The translations under genes and the position numbers were made by a program. The notes under the pieces were generated by a model, which did not search any database, was not told the origin of the DNA, and saw nothing but the letters and a program-made list of their open reading frames with translations. Below are positions 35,401-44,357 of a stretch of DNA of 48,865 nt, piece after piece. This DNA is from Crocinitomix sp. (GTDB lineage: Bacteria; Bacteroidota; Bacteroidia; Flavobacteriales_D; Crocinitomicaceae): positions 1-48,865 of the forward strand of contig WTCE01000120.1 in assembly GCA_013138735.1 (NCBI GenBank), given 5' to 3'. The stretch's first letter is position 1. Every line of letters begins with the position of its first letter.

Positions 35401-36610
35401 TACCGCCTTTTTTGTGAAGATTACCGACCATTTAGACGATAATATTGACTGGGAATCCTTTGAAATGCTCGCGTCAAGCCATGAGATGGATTTAACTATT
35501 TTTCCAACAGGTGAAGTGGTCTTTGAATTTGAGAATATAGAACTGCCAGATAGCACAACTAATTTTGCAGGTAGTCAAGGATTTGTGAAGTACATTGTTC
35601 AGTTGAATGAAGGGATACCGCTTGGCACAAGTATTTATAATACAGCAAACATCTATTTTGATTCAAACCCTGCGGTCATTACCAATACCGAGATAAACAC
35701 GCTTTATGATTGTTCTCTCATATTATCGAGTCTAGAATTTGAAACCACAATATGCGAGAATTATTTGATGGAAGGTTTGTTGGCCGTCGCGCCTTCAAAT
35801 GGAACGTATCTATGGGAACTTGAGACTATCGTTTCAATAGAGAGTGATACTTTTTCTTGGTTTGCGGATACTACCGGTATGTTTACATTGACCTTGAATA
35901 TAGAGACTGATTTTTGTGTTACTGATACTTCATTTGATGTAACCGTGCTGCCTGAATCTCAATTGATTTTAGACACACTGCAGTTTTGTGCGGGAGATAG
36001 TGTTCTTGTCTTTGACGACTATAAATTTGAAACAGGCCTTTTTTATGATACCTTGGTATCTGCAACATTTTGCGATTCTGTATTAATCCAATCAATTATA
36101 GCGTTCGAACTGCCTACGGTCAATTATATGGATGTGGCAGATGATACCTTATGCATTTTAGCCGATTCCACTCTTATGTCTGGAACTCCTTCAGGAGGTG
36201 TATTTACTGGGCCAGGTATTATAACGGATTATTTTCATCCTGAGTCTGCAGGCGAAGGCTTACATACACTATTCTATACTTATGAGGATGAGAACGGCTG
36301 CGCATCAAGCGATTCATTGCACTTATTCGTCACAGATTGTCTCACAATTCAAGAAAGTAATAGCTATGCCATGTCTATCTATCCCAATCCCGCACAAGAT
36401 AATTTCCTAATTGAATTCCCTCAAAATTTGAGCAATCAGTATGAGGTTCTTGTCAACGATATGAGCGGTAGAGTTATAACACGTTTATCTAATGTTGAGA
36501 ATGAACCAGTTTTGGTCAATTCTGAGCGTTGGAGCCCCGGCGTTTATGTCATTAAAATCTATACCCTTGAAGGCAATTTAGCTTACTCAACTAAGTTGGT
36601 GATTGAGTAA
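32450..36610 (+). CDS. Giant secreted FG-GAP/VCBS-repeat protein with DUF11-like and T9SS domains (1386 aa)
   Basis: ATG 32450 opens a signal peptide (LLFLLLNFLLINANGQ). Residues about 30-735 contain around 14 FG-GAP/VCBS units of about 50 residues with the Ca-binding DLDGDGDLDV core and a KIAWYENLGDGxFG core, expected to form two seven-bladed propellers. Then come beta-sandwich regions, a conserved DUF11/DUF7619-type block (CAYDPNDKIA ... IEYTIRFQNTGTDTAFFVKI ... YNTANIYFDSNPAV), PKD/gliding-like Cys-containing segments and a T9SS type A sorting domain (AMSIYPNPAQDNFLIEF). It should be exported to or beyond the outer surface. Such proteins are usually adhesins or glycan binders; no enzyme domain is visible. 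Confidence 0.92.
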   Translation: MPLQPKIKKSHLLFLLLNFLLINANGQFGVENNLTEKFDGSISIHSSDLDGDGDLDVIISSWTLNVIVWFENIGDNQFSKKKLITSDVILPNSVFTADLDGDGDEDVLSASRGDHKIAWYENLGDGFFGTQSIIADSALIAVSVNAADFDGDGDIDVVSASRYDSKIAWYENIGGGEFEDEVIISTDAIAAEDVSIADLDMDGDLDVLSASFNDDKIAWYENEAGIFSDEIVISVDAEGASEVESADLDGDGDLDVISVSKYDNKLAWYENIGGGLFTSEILISDGLTDVNSVSTQDIDGDGDIDILTQKLTQLVWFENIGGGTFGEAIVISDLVNNIDFVQLSDLNGDGNIDVLAVARLENKAFWHENLGAGIFGIQRDFSPTAAGVTSVTAADLDNDGDVDAITASPADTKLSWYENLGNNEFGVQIIISNVSEVASVDATDIDNDGDIDLVTASQSDDRIAWYENLGDGSFGLQIIISEAADGARFVFCADLNNDGNIDVLSSSSVDDKIAWYENLGDGSFGSQVVISLECIDPFGIFAKDLDNDGDIDVMVSSQTDDKVSWFENLGDGVFGPRIILSDVANNTLSVYASDLDNDGDNDVLATSWNDGKLAWFENLGAGVFESEKLIVPNLFGASAVKTDDIDGDGDEDIFVTYGGFTKSLYWIENLGEGNFLDRALIGTSLDDPFSIYVADIDNDLDNDVFAISRSDDKLVWYENNLVHPRQVSGDFFLDLNENGIKDSSELFFVNANISSSPANEFAFKYDDGHYFMNFGSELDVEYEVSPIDHALWGITSDSLSYHVLVDDAYISVDSLDFGFAPNMLVDSINCQLTGAFPRCNTLVNYWIDYINEGTTFPGGIIKLELDDDILFFDAEVAPDSIIGQNVFWHYDSLFYFSNGGINLQVEMPDFLSMGDTLTSVLAVQVDSMDVTLFETFDTLAQILRCAYDPNDKIANPEGVDSLGFIPPSVEQIEYTIRFQNTGTDTAFFVKITDHLDDNIDWESFEMLASSHEMDLTIFPTGEVVFEFENIELPDSTTNFAGSQGFVKYIVQLNEGIPLGTSIYNTANIYFDSNPAVITNTEINTLYDCSLILSSLEFETTICENYLMEGLLAVAPSNGTYLWELETIVSIESDTFSWFADTTGMFTLTLNIETDFCVTDTSFDVTVLPESQLILDTLQFCAGDSVLVFDDYKFETGLFYDTLVSATFCDSVLIQSIIAFELPTVNYMDVADDTLCILADSTLMSGTPSGGVFTGPGIITDYFHPESAGEGLHTLFYTYEDENGCASSDSLHLFVTDCLTIQESNSYAMSIYPNPAQDNFLIEFPQNLSNQYEVLVNDMSGRVITRLSNVENEPVLVNSERWSPGVYVIKIYTLEGNLAYSTKLVIE

Positions 36611-36752
36611 GGTGGGCTAGAATTCACATGTATACCAATTTGGACCATGTTTCAAGCAAGCAGTACCTAGCACAAATCAGATTTTTCTTATCAGAAATAA
36701 GATCATTCAGCAACGCTTTTTGTACCTTGACCTATAACACTAAAACTTGAAC

Positions 36753-37625
36753 ATGCAAACGATATTAGGAGCAGGAGGAGCAATAGGAGTAGAGCTCGCC
36801 AAAGTATTACCCGAATTTACAACTGACATTCGGCTAGTTAGTCGAAATCCAAAAAAAGTGAATGAAACAGATCAATTGTATCCTGCCGATTTAACCAATC
36901 GGGATGCTGTTTTTAAAGCTGTTGAAGGGAGCGAAATCACCTACGTAGTTGTTGGCTTTCCTTATAAAACGAAAGTTTGGCAAACCTTATGGCCATCTTT
37001 CATAAAAAACGTGATAGATGCCTGTCTTGAACATAACTCAAAATTGGTGTTTTTTGACAATGTCTATGCCATAGGAGGCGATCATGTAAAACATATTACA
37101 GAAGAATCAACCGTGAGTCCTACGAGTAAAAAAGGTGTGGTAAGAGCGGAAGTTGACCGAATTATTTTAGATGCCATTGAAAAAAGAGGACTCAATGCAA
37201 TTATTGCAAGATCAGCAGACTTTTTTAGTGAGAATAAAGGCAATAGTATGTTAATGACTATGATCTATGATAATTTAGTAAAGGGTAAAAAAGCACAATG
37301 GTTTTGTAATAAAGAGGTCATTCATAATTGCAGTTATACGCCAGATCTTGCACGTGGAACAGCAATGTTAGGAAATGCACCCGAAACCTATAATCAAATT
37401 TGGAATTTACCAACAGATCCTGAAAAAATTAACGCGCAAGGATGGACAAACCTTTTTGCAAAGGAATTAAACGCCAAGAATACCAAAATACAGGTGCTAC
37501 CGGCATGGGGAATTAAACTACTAGGATTCTTTATTCCTATAGTTGGGGAGATGTATGAAATGCGCTACCAATATGATCGTGATTACTTCTTTGACAGCTC
37601 AAAGTTTAATAAACACTTCAATTAG
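36753..37625 (+). CDS. NAD(P)-dependent epimerase/dehydratase-like protein (290 aa)
   Basis: N-terminal Rossmann motif GAGGAIGVELAKVL directly after the Met, followed by the RLVSRNPKK segment that commonly binds the adenosine ribose or phosphate. An SDR-type YAIGG (VFFDNVYAIGGDH) and a KKGVVRAEVDRIIL helix follow, so it is an atypical/extended short-chain dehydrogenase; the classical YxxxK is not clear. Substrate unknown. ATG at 36753 was chosen; a TTG two codons earlier is possible. Its upstream leader contains TAACACTAAAACTTGAAC, a motif also seen before other genes here. No partners in an operon. Confidence 0.8.
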   Translation: MQTILGAGGAIGVELAKVLPEFTTDIRLVSRNPKKVNETDQLYPADLTNRDAVFKAVEGSEITYVVVGFPYKTKVWQTLWPSFIKNVIDACLEHNSKLVFFDNVYAIGGDHVKHITEESTVSPTSKKGVVRAEVDRIILDAIEKRGLNAIIARSADFFSENKGNSMLMTMIYDNLVKGKKAQWFCNKEVIHNCSYTPDLARGTAMLGNAPETYNQIWNLPTDPEKINAQGWTNLFAKELNAKNTKIQVLPAWGIKLLGFFIPIVGEMYEMRYQYDRDYFFDSSKFNKHFN

Positions 37626-37721
37626 ACACCTATTTCAAATGCTGAAGCCGTTAAAAGAACGGTTGAATTGTTGCGGGCTTCTGACTAAATAGGGGAATGT
37701 GTAATAATCGAATTCAGGTTT

Positions 37722-39092
37722 TTAATAACTTACTGAAATAGCCTTTTGTCCATTTTGTATTGTGCAATTATTGCACGCAGATTTTGAAGATTTGTAGGCC
37801 GCATACTTGATTGTACTTTCAAGCATGTCCTCCCACTGGGGATCCGTATCTAGGTATCCAATTTCTTCGCGAAATGCCTGAAAAAAACTAGATAAAAAGA
37901 AGCCGCCATTCACCGAATTAGACCATGATACCTGTCCAGGGCTTGCTGCAGTCGCAATAATATTCCCTTGCGATTTAACAAACAATTTACGCAAGTTATT
38001 ATGATTGAAATTGGCCTCATTCCGAGAAGCCAAGAAAGTATTGTTAGTCCGCTGGTTGACACCAACATCTGAATTACAACAATCACCCAATACAAGATTA
38101 AGTCGTGCGCCTTTAGCTATTATAATATTGTAAACCTCTTCTAAATTGATACTAGTTTCAGCCGTAATTTGTGTGTACGGATTATAGCGCATATCCAATT
38201 GAGGGTAATTACCCGTTTGATCTGACCATCTAAAACCGTGTCCCGTATAGGTGAAGAAGACAATGTCATTTGTGCCGGGTTGAACTTCTCCCAACGTTTT
38301 AATTAGTTGGGCTTTTGTAAAGTTCTTGGCGTCCACAATATATTGCTTCAGATTAATGTCCATTACTTCACAAATGCCTTCAAATTCATTCACCAAATTC
38401 CGCTTGTCAACTTCGCAACTTGCGCCAATATCTCCAATAGCTGTATTTGCAGCGACAATTAAATGCATGGTAATGGGAGTGTCGTCAATTTCGGTGTCTG
38501 TGTTGGTGTCATCTGAATTGTATTGAAACTGATCGGTATTTGAGTCATGATCAGAAACCAAATAGTCATTGTGTTGATTGACCAAATTCATTAGGGCAAT
38601 ATAGTCTGGCTCGTTGGTACCGTAAAACTGATTTAGATATTCTTTAGTGAATTGTAATGGATCAAGTTCTATGTACGAAGTTACTTCAAAGAAATTCTCG
38701 GCCGCGAATTCAGGGTCATCTGTAACTAAAGGTAAACCGTATTCTTCATTTTCATATCGAACCCAAACGTAGTGGTCTGGATTATAGAAATCATCTTCTG
38801 TATAATCACTTATCCAAGTGGCATTATCTCCCATTAAAGCGAAATAATAAACACCATCTTCTGTAGTACCCGTCTCGGCATAGTAATCTATATTGACAAC
38901 ACGATACTCGCCATTTTCATTATAGTAAGCCATGCGTATGTAGTTCTCAGATTCACTTCCATAAACCCAAAACGCAGTGTAAACACCTCCATCAGCCACA
39001 GTAAATTTCAGCTCATAAAAAGACTGACTAAAGCCACTTGAACAGAATAATACGAATAAGAAAGTGGTAATTAATTGTTTGATTCCTCTCAT
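37722..39092 (-). CDS. Secreted caspase-family (C14) protease (456 aa)
   Basis: ATG 39092 opens a signal peptide (MRGIKQLITTFLFVLFCSSG). Residues about 25-150 form a beta-rich N-terminal part with many aromatic/acidic residues. From about residue 205 the protein has a caspase-like p20 fold: MHLIVAANT, CEVDKRNLVNEF, catalytic His about 285 in TYTGHGFRW and catalytic Cys 338 or 339 in LVLGDCCNSD. Metacaspase/orthocaspase relatives cleave after Arg or Lys. The signal peptide places it in the periplasm or outside, unusual for a cell-death-type enzyme and more like a processing protease. No T9SS sorting domain. It stands alone beside a 661-bp non-coding region. Substrates unknown. Confidence 0.85.
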   Translation of the reverse strand: MRGIKQLITTFLFVLFCSSGFSQSFYELKFTVADGGVYTAFWVYGSESENYIRMAYYNENGEYRVVNIDYYAETGTTEDGVYYFALMGDNATWISDYTEDDFYNPDHYVWVRYENEEYGLPLVTDDPEFAAENFFEVTSYIELDPLQFTKEYLNQFYGTNEPDYIALMNLVNQHNDYLVSDHDSNTDQFQYNSDDTNTDTEIDDTPITMHLIVAANTAIGDIGASCEVDKRNLVNEFEGICEVMDINLKQYIVDAKNFTKAQLIKTLGEVQPGTNDIVFFTYTGHGFRWSDQTGNYPQLDMRYNPYTQITAETSINLEEVYNIIIAKGARLNLVLGDCCNSDVGVNQRTNNTFLASRNEANFNHNNLRKLFVKSQGNIIATAASPGQVSWSNSVNGGFFLSSFFQAFREEIGYLDTDPQWEDMLESTIKYAAYKSSKSACNNCTIQNGQKAISVSY

Positions 39093-39753
39093 GATCTTTA
39101 GCTTAGTCAATCCTTCCAATTTGAAGTATGAAAATACACATTTGAATCAGAAAAAGCAAGATTTGATAGCAAGTTGTTAATTTACTGTGCAGTCCCTCTT
39201 TCAAAGGTCGTCAGCAGCTCAGTTGTGGTGTTTCATAGTTGACTACTTTGCAAGGTTTTACATTTCAAATGATTCTTTGTGGAGCAAAGCCAAGTCTAAA
39301 ACATTGCTAACTGAGGATTAATATCTCCATCCTTGCTAGATGTTGGCTAAGGACAGGCAAAGCAGTAGTTTAAAATTTCGATTAAGTGAGGGAGGCCATG
39401 AACTATAAAAGCAAAATTAATTTCAAAACTCAAGTCATTCGACAATTTTGATTGAAATCTACGCTATAGAACTGAGTTCAGTTAAAATCCTACATTTTCA
39501 ACTTACAGAAGCAGATGTGACCTAATCACTCCTTTGAAATTCATCAATATTATCGCGTGATTTCTATTTCCGATATGGTTGATTAGAAGTTCTCACTTAT
39601 TTAATTCTGGGGTTTTTCCTGTTGTAATATTAGGGTTTATCCTGTCGGTTTTCGCTGTCTGATAATCTAAATTTGTTTAAAAATTATAAGCGAATTGATG
39701 ATGGATGTATCGTATATCTTGAATTGGTTTTCTAAACACTTAAAACCTGAATT
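39093..39753. other. 661-base stretch without a long gene
   Basis: No supported gene on either strand. It includes two copies of a GGGTTTTTCCTGT-like sequence (GGGTTTTTCCTGT near 39610 and GGGTTTATCCTGT near 39632) and, just before the small frame at 39754, the leader sequence ACACTTAAAACCTGAATT that resembles the leader at 29836. Much of it may be decayed sequence. Confidence 0.6.
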
Positions 39754-39912
39754 ATGTTTGTTGTTTTACAAGATACCAGAAATGGAAAACTAGAAATTTT
39801 TCATAAAAACTTTAATTACCCTCCTTATTACGCTCCAAGGTTCGGTCCCGCAAGCAAACCTGCTTGCAAGGCATGGATTGAAGGTCGTGCAGTAGGATTA
39901 AGAGGCGAATAA
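39754..39912 (+). CDS. Putative 52-residue microprotein
   Basis: ATG 39754 to TAA 39910-39912 encodes MFVVLQDTRNGKLEIFHKNF, then a Pro/Tyr-rich middle, CKAWIEGRAVGLRGE at the end. It is basic-aromatic, has no signal peptide and is preceded by a leader resembling that of the lipoprotein at 29850. It starts 16 bases before the ATG of the outer-membrane-like gene at 39929. Coding status is uncertain; the conserved leader is the main support. Confidence 0.45.
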   Translation: MFVVLQDTRNGKLEIFHKNFNYPPYYAPRFGPASKPACKAWIEGRAVGLRGE

Positions 39913-39928
39913 AAATAAATAGAATATT

Positions 39929-41605
39929 ATGAAATATCTAATTGCAATTTTAAGTTTTTTTTGTGTGCTATCCAGCAATGCACAACCAGATTCTATCATT
40001 ATAGTGAACCGCAGCGAACGCACTCGAGCCATTATACAGGAACTCCCATTTGATCAGGTTTTTTATTTAGAGGAGCCAACAAAAAAAGGAGAAGTATTAG
40101 CATCAATAACAATTTATAAGATGCATAATGGTGATGTTGTACCATATTCGGATAGAGAGAAAGCTCTGATTAGAAAAATATATGACGGTGCTCCGACACA
40201 AGATAACACTAAGTCAACACAATGCAGCTTTCGTCCAAATGGAGAAGTTATAATCACGTTAATTCCGATTCATTATAAAAATTATAAAGAGAAGACTTGC
40301 ATTAAGATTTTTCCTTTGAACCCGGTAACTTCATACTTTTTTGATGTGGTAAAATCTTCGATTTCTAAGGAGAAAGCAAACCCTAAGAATATTAAATTAA
40401 TTAAAGACGGATATTTAGAAGATGAAACGAAATTGTCTACTAGTGAAGGCTTGCTGTTAAGTGGCTTGGATTATACTAGAGTTGATGCGAGAATGGAGTT
40501 GTTTGGCGCTATAAACGATTATAGATTTAAAGCTCCTAGTAAAGCTATTAAAACATTATTAGATTATGATAGCAAGCTTGGAGAGAGCGGTAAACAATTA
40601 GAAAAACAAATTAGTGATCTAATATCTTTAGAAGAAGATACTTTAACTACAACTGGAGTAGACATAAAGGCTGCCTTGGATGCTTGTCATAACGCTCAAA
40701 TGCTTAAAGTTTTGGAATGCGATACATGCAAAAGATTCATAAATGAAATCAAGCCGTGTAAGGACAGTTGTTTTAACCTAATTATACCTCCATCAAGCGA
40801 ACTTTTTAAACAGATAAATAGCGGTTTACTTCCTTTGGTAAATGCTTATGCCTCAAAGCCGAAAGAAACTCAAGATTATAAAGGTAGGCGAGAGAACATT
40901 GCTATTACCATTAATTATATTGAAAAACTACTGGCCGTTTCAAGTTTTGTTATTGATGACGAATGTCTAGCATTGATAGCCGAAAGAGATAAACTTTATA
41001 ATTACTTAGCCGTTTTAGACGAACTCATGAAAGGTTGGTCAAAAGTTGTGAGTGAAATATCAAATTATAAAATTGATAGAACCCAGCCTTTATTAACCTT
41101 TAAGAGCACAAACACAATTGGTGATACAGGTGGCGGAATTACAATGACTTCCAAAGGTAAGTTTGTTGTCCGTCCAGATTTTGGAGTTGGCTTCGGATCA
41201 AGTTTAGTAGGTCTAAAACAGCCTACCGGAGCTTTCACAAAAGTGGCACCTTTTATCGGCGTGCGAATTAATTTCCGACCGTTAGATGTTAATTTAAGCT
41301 ATGGACAAATAATGATGAAAACATTCATGCACAGATCATCAGTTAATCTTTCTCTAACAACAAATTCATTTGCAGATGGAGTAACACGATTTGATTTATT
41401 CAAAAAGCAAAATTTTCTCATAGGATACGGTTTTCGTTTAAACAATGCCATGAATTTATCAGCAGGTGCCATATTTTACCAACGTTTGAATCCAGATCCT
41501 TTTATCACGTCTAAAAGACTTGCTGTTATGCCGTATATCGGTTTTTCAGTTGATTTCGAAATCTTAGAATCATTTAATAAACTTATCAATGTATTTACAA
41601 AATAA
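39929..41605 (+). CDS. Exported protein with probable C-terminal beta-barrel (558 aa)
   Basis: Signal peptide MKYLIAILSFFCVLSSNAQ from ATG 39929. The first 370 residues are mixed, with a Cys-rich segment (LECDTCKRFINEIKPCKDSC near residue 265) and helical stretches. From about residue 395 alternating strands of barrel type appear (FVVRPDFGVGFGSSLVGL, VAPFIGVRINFRPLDVNLSY, FLIGYGFRLNNAMNLSAGAI, MPYIGFSVDFEI), suggesting an outer-membrane barrel or pore-like part. Family unknown. Its last 17 bases overlap the start of the next gene (41589), so the two are translationally coupled. Confidence 0.75.
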   Translation: MKYLIAILSFFCVLSSNAQPDSIIIVNRSERTRAIIQELPFDQVFYLEEPTKKGEVLASITIYKMHNGDVVPYSDREKALIRKIYDGAPTQDNTKSTQCSFRPNGEVIITLIPIHYKNYKEKTCIKIFPLNPVTSYFFDVVKSSISKEKANPKNIKLIKDGYLEDETKLSTSEGLLLSGLDYTRVDARMELFGAINDYRFKAPSKAIKTLLDYDSKLGESGKQLEKQISDLISLEEDTLTTTGVDIKAALDACHNAQMLKVLECDTCKRFINEIKPCKDSCFNLIIPPSSELFKQINSGLLPLVNAYASKPKETQDYKGRRENIAITINYIEKLLAVSSFVIDDECLALIAERDKLYNYLAVLDELMKGWSKVVSEISNYKIDRTQPLLTFKSTNTIGDTGGGITMTSKGKFVVRPDFGVGFGSSLVGLKQPTGAFTKVAPFIGVRINFRPLDVNLSYGQIMMKTFMHRSSVNLSLTTNSFADGVTRFDLFKKQNFLIGYGFRLNNAMNLSAGAIFYQRLNPDPFITSKRLAVMPYIGFSVDFEILESFNKLINVFTK

Positions 41606-42320
41606 ATCATATTCGTTAATAGCTATGGCTATTTTACTTTCCCTTTATAGCTGTTATAAAGAATCAAATTATCATAATAACTCAAGTGAGATCTTTGAAA
41701 GTTTGACAGTTGAAATAGACAGTTCTTCACTCAGCGCAGACGGGGAGAGTAGTACAAAAATAACATACAAATTTCCTGCAATTTCAGATCCAGATTTGAC
41801 AAAATTATTAGTAATTACATCTAATGGGAAGTTTAAGGAGTCTGACAATGATTCGATCAATGTTTCGTTTTCCAAACTTGATGAATCTAAAGAATTTCGC
41901 TTCTCTGAAATAACGCTTATAGCATCAGGGGATACTGCGCGAAGCATAATTAGAACAGAAATCATGGAATATTTTAAAAATGAGACAGTTCTTTTTAGGG
42001 AGATAGCCGCGAAGAGTATTTTATTGACTCCATCTAAATTCTACGTCAAGAACGATTCAATGGATGAGTTTTCATTAGAAGTTAAACTTTTAAGTGAAAC
42101 AGGGATCGCGTCTATAGGTAAAAACGTAATAATCAATGCGGTACCTTCTGTTGGGGTATTTAAGTCGCAGAGCGAGCTTTCAAATGCAACTGGTGAAGTA
42201 AGTTTTACCTACCTATTTACAGACACCTCTTATGCTGGTACAATACTTTTTACCGCTAAAACAGTTGATGTTGATGGGGATACTTTGGTCTCAAGTGCTG
42301 GAGTCGAAGTGATTGAGTAA
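41589..42320 (+). CDS. Lipoprotein with Ig-like (Big_1/invasin-type) domain (243 aa)
   Basis: ATG 41589 lies inside the end of the upstream gene. Lipoprotein signal MYLQNKSYSLIAMAILLSLY with lipobox LYSC. Residues about 30-130 form a beta-rich region; residues about 140-240 match bacterial Ig-like group 1 domains (LLTPSKFYVKNDSMDEFSLE ... NATGEVSFTYLFTDTSYAGT). Such domains act as structural spacers in envelope adhesins. The overlap with the barrel-like gene suggests the two products form an outer-membrane complex with the lipoprotein on the barrel; that is inference. Confidence 0.8.
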   Translation: MYLQNKSYSLIAMAILLSLYSCYKESNYHNNSSEIFESLTVEIDSSSLSADGESSTKITYKFPAISDPDLTKLLVITSNGKFKESDNDSINVSFSKLDESKEFRFSEITLIASGDTARSIIRTEIMEYFKNETVLFREIAAKSILLTPSKFYVKNDSMDEFSLEVKLLSETGIASIGKNVIINAVPSVGVFKSQSELSNATGEVSFTYLFTDTSYAGTILFTAKTVDVDGDTLVSSAGVEVIE

Positions 42321-42601
42321 TATTCATACTACAATTACAATTGAACGCCATTTGGGATGTAGATCTATGTGGCGCACATCATTCTGTAATTAAAGGTTGT
42401 TGTGTAAGATGGAAGGTATTATTTAACAGTAGTTTTCTCCTACAGCCAAAATTTTGAGGAAGAACCTTAATAAATGATAGCGTCAGCAAAGCATTGGCTT
42501 GTAGGACTTTGTTTATAACAAACGTAATTATAGGCTTGCTTTCCAAACCTAAACCCTGAAAGTCGCTTTGTGTAATTCGAATACTAATTTAAAAACATGT
42601 T

Positions 42602-43738
42602 ATGTGGTATAATGATTTAAGACCGAATGAACGTCTCATTCCGAACAAATATTCTTTAATCTTTATTGATCCTGAAACAGGGGAGCAAAGAATGTCTGAT
42701 GCAGACAAAAAAAGAACAATTAATGGACTTTTGAACCTTAAAAAAGGTATTCTTAGCGATATCCCTAGAAAAAAGGTGGATGATAATATTTTATTGGCGT
42801 CTTGGAACATCAAAGAATTCGGTCACCTAAAAAAACGATTGCCAGAGGCCTATTTTTATATAGCAGAAATCATCAATTCTTTCGACATTGTGGCCGTTCA
42901 GGAAATTAAAAGCTCACTGGATGACTTAGAAATCGTTATGAAGATCCTAGGTAGTGATTGGTCCTATGTTATTACTGATATTACTGAAGGATCTAGTGGG
43001 AATAAAGAACGTTTTGGATATGTTTTTGATACGCGCAGAGTTAAACATTCGGGACTTTCAGGTGAAATAGTTATTCCACCCGAATTGTTTGAAGAACACG
43101 GAATAAGACAGCTTAAAAGAACACCATCAATTATTGGGTTTGAAGCGGGATGGAAAAAATTCTCAATTGTAAGTGTGCATTTGCATCCAGGAGAAGATGG
43201 AGCTGAAGATGGGAAGAGAAGCGATCATGACATTAGAAAAAATGAGGTTGAATTATTAATTAGTGTCTTAAATCAAAAAAAGAATCAGGGCAAATTATGG
43301 AATGAAAACCTAGTCATTTTAGGTGATACGAACCTGTTTGAGGAAGATACTGATATTGTGGATTTATTCAGTGATTCCGGTTTTAAAGAAAGTCAGGGTC
43401 TTGCAGGGAAAGTGACAAATACAAGTCTAAATCGGATCTATGATCGCATATTTCTCCAGCTAGATAAGTTCTTTAAATTAATGGTTGATAAGAATGATGT
43501 GGAAAAAGGAGGCGTTTTCCACATCTATGATTATGTCTTTTCTGCGGAACAAAGGTTTGAATACCATCAGGAAATGTTAGAACAAAAGGATTATCCGAAT
43601 ACACTCGACAGTGACGAAAAATTTAATAAATACTTTCATCACTTTTGGAAGAGAAATCAAATCTCGGATCACCTGCCCGTATGGATTGAAATTGACATTG
43701 ATTCTTCTCCGAATTTTTTGAAAGGTTTGATTTCATAG
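42602..43738 (+). CDS. Endonuclease/exonuclease/phosphatase (EEP) family protein (378 aa)
   Basis: EEP fold motifs in order: LLASWNIKEF (residue about 65-74), VAVQEIKS (metal-binding Glu, about 101), SIVSVHLHPG (His), VILGDTNLF (Asp/Asn pair, about 240) and the C-terminal SDHLPVWIEID (Asp/His). This is the set of metal- and phosphate-binding residues of the DNase I/exonuclease III/phosphodiesterase superfamily. A 50-residue N-terminal stretch (MWYNDLRPNERLIPNKYSL, then SDADKKRTINGLLNLKKGI) is not part of the fold and might be an autoregulatory or targeting segment. There is no signal peptide, so it is cytoplasmic. Substrate (DNA, RNA, phosphoinositide or nucleotide) is unknown. It stands alone after 281 bases without a gene; whether it belongs with the upstream envelope pair is unclear. 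Confidence 0.82.
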   Translation: MWYNDLRPNERLIPNKYSLIFIDPETGEQRMSDADKKRTINGLLNLKKGILSDIPRKKVDDNILLASWNIKEFGHLKKRLPEAYFYIAEIINSFDIVAVQEIKSSLDDLEIVMKILGSDWSYVITDITEGSSGNKERFGYVFDTRRVKHSGLSGEIVIPPELFEEHGIRQLKRTPSIIGFEAGWKKFSIVSVHLHPGEDGAEDGKRSDHDIRKNEVELLISVLNQKKNQGKLWNENLVILGDTNLFEEDTDIVDLFSDSGFKESQGLAGKVTNTSLNRIYDRIFLQLDKFFKLMVDKNDVEKGGVFHIYDYVFSAEQRFEYHQEMLEQKDYPNTLDSDEKFNKYFHHFWKRNQISDHLPVWIEIDIDSSPNFLKGLIS

Positions 43739-43884
43739 AACACCGGTAGATCTGAAGTAAATATCGTCTAAATCATTATAAATAAACTTGCAACAGCCAC
43801 GTTTTCATATTTTAAGTCACCAATAACATATAATACTGATCAATTCTTGCAAAATTACTAAGCAAATATTTTTAAATTTAGGGC

Positions 43885-44337
43885 ATGGGTAAAGTAATCG
43901 GTATAGCCACTTGTAATGAAAAAGGAGCTGCAATGGTAGTAAATGCATCAGCGAATGTTACAATGGCGAAGGGCATAGGTGATGATTATCGTGGTGCTTT
44001 GGCAGATGCGCGTGATCGACAAGTGAGTATTATGTCTAAAGAAAGTTGGGATCTCGCCTGTCAGGAGCTGGGCAGCAAATTGCACTGGACAATGCGTAAA
44101 GCCAATCTGATGATTTCTGGTATTGATTTGGAAAACTCAACGGGTAGCATTTTAAAAATTGGAGATTTCTTTTTAGAAATAACTGGCCCACTCAGAGTTG
44201 GTAGTGGCATGGAACAACAATATGCTGGATTAAAAAAAGCCTTAACGCCTGATTGGCGGAGCGGTGTAACGGCTAAAGTAGTGCAAGAAGGAATCGTTCA
44301 CGAGGATGATGAAGTATTGTTGGGAGATAGAGATTAA
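43885..44337 (+). CDS. MOSC-domain protein (150 aa)
   Basis: A stand-alone MOSC domain: MGKVIGIATCNEKGA start, RQVSIMSKESWDLACQEL, GSILKIGDFFLEITGP and a C-terminal GVTAKVVQEGIVHEDDEVL. MOSC proteins bind or transfer sulfur/metal-sulfur groups related to the molybdenum cofactor; short forms like this are of unknown substrate. A Cys near residue 10 could serve. No Mo-cofactor genes are nearby. The last 29 bases are duplicated 730 bp downstream (45035-45063). Confidence 0.8.
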   Translation: MGKVIGIATCNEKGAAMVVNASANVTMAKGIGDDYRGALADARDRQVSIMSKESWDLACQELGSKLHWTMRKANLMISGIDLENSTGSILKIGDFFLEITGPLRVGSGMEQQYAGLKKALTPDWRSGVTAKVVQEGIVHEDDEVLLGDRD

Positions 44338-44357
44338 TCAGATTTAATCCATTTAGT

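Noticed and set aside
42602-43738. EEP nuclease as part of the AbiV-type defence region
   Set aside because: It lies more than 10 kb away with ordinary envelope genes between, and EEP proteins have many housekeeping roles.
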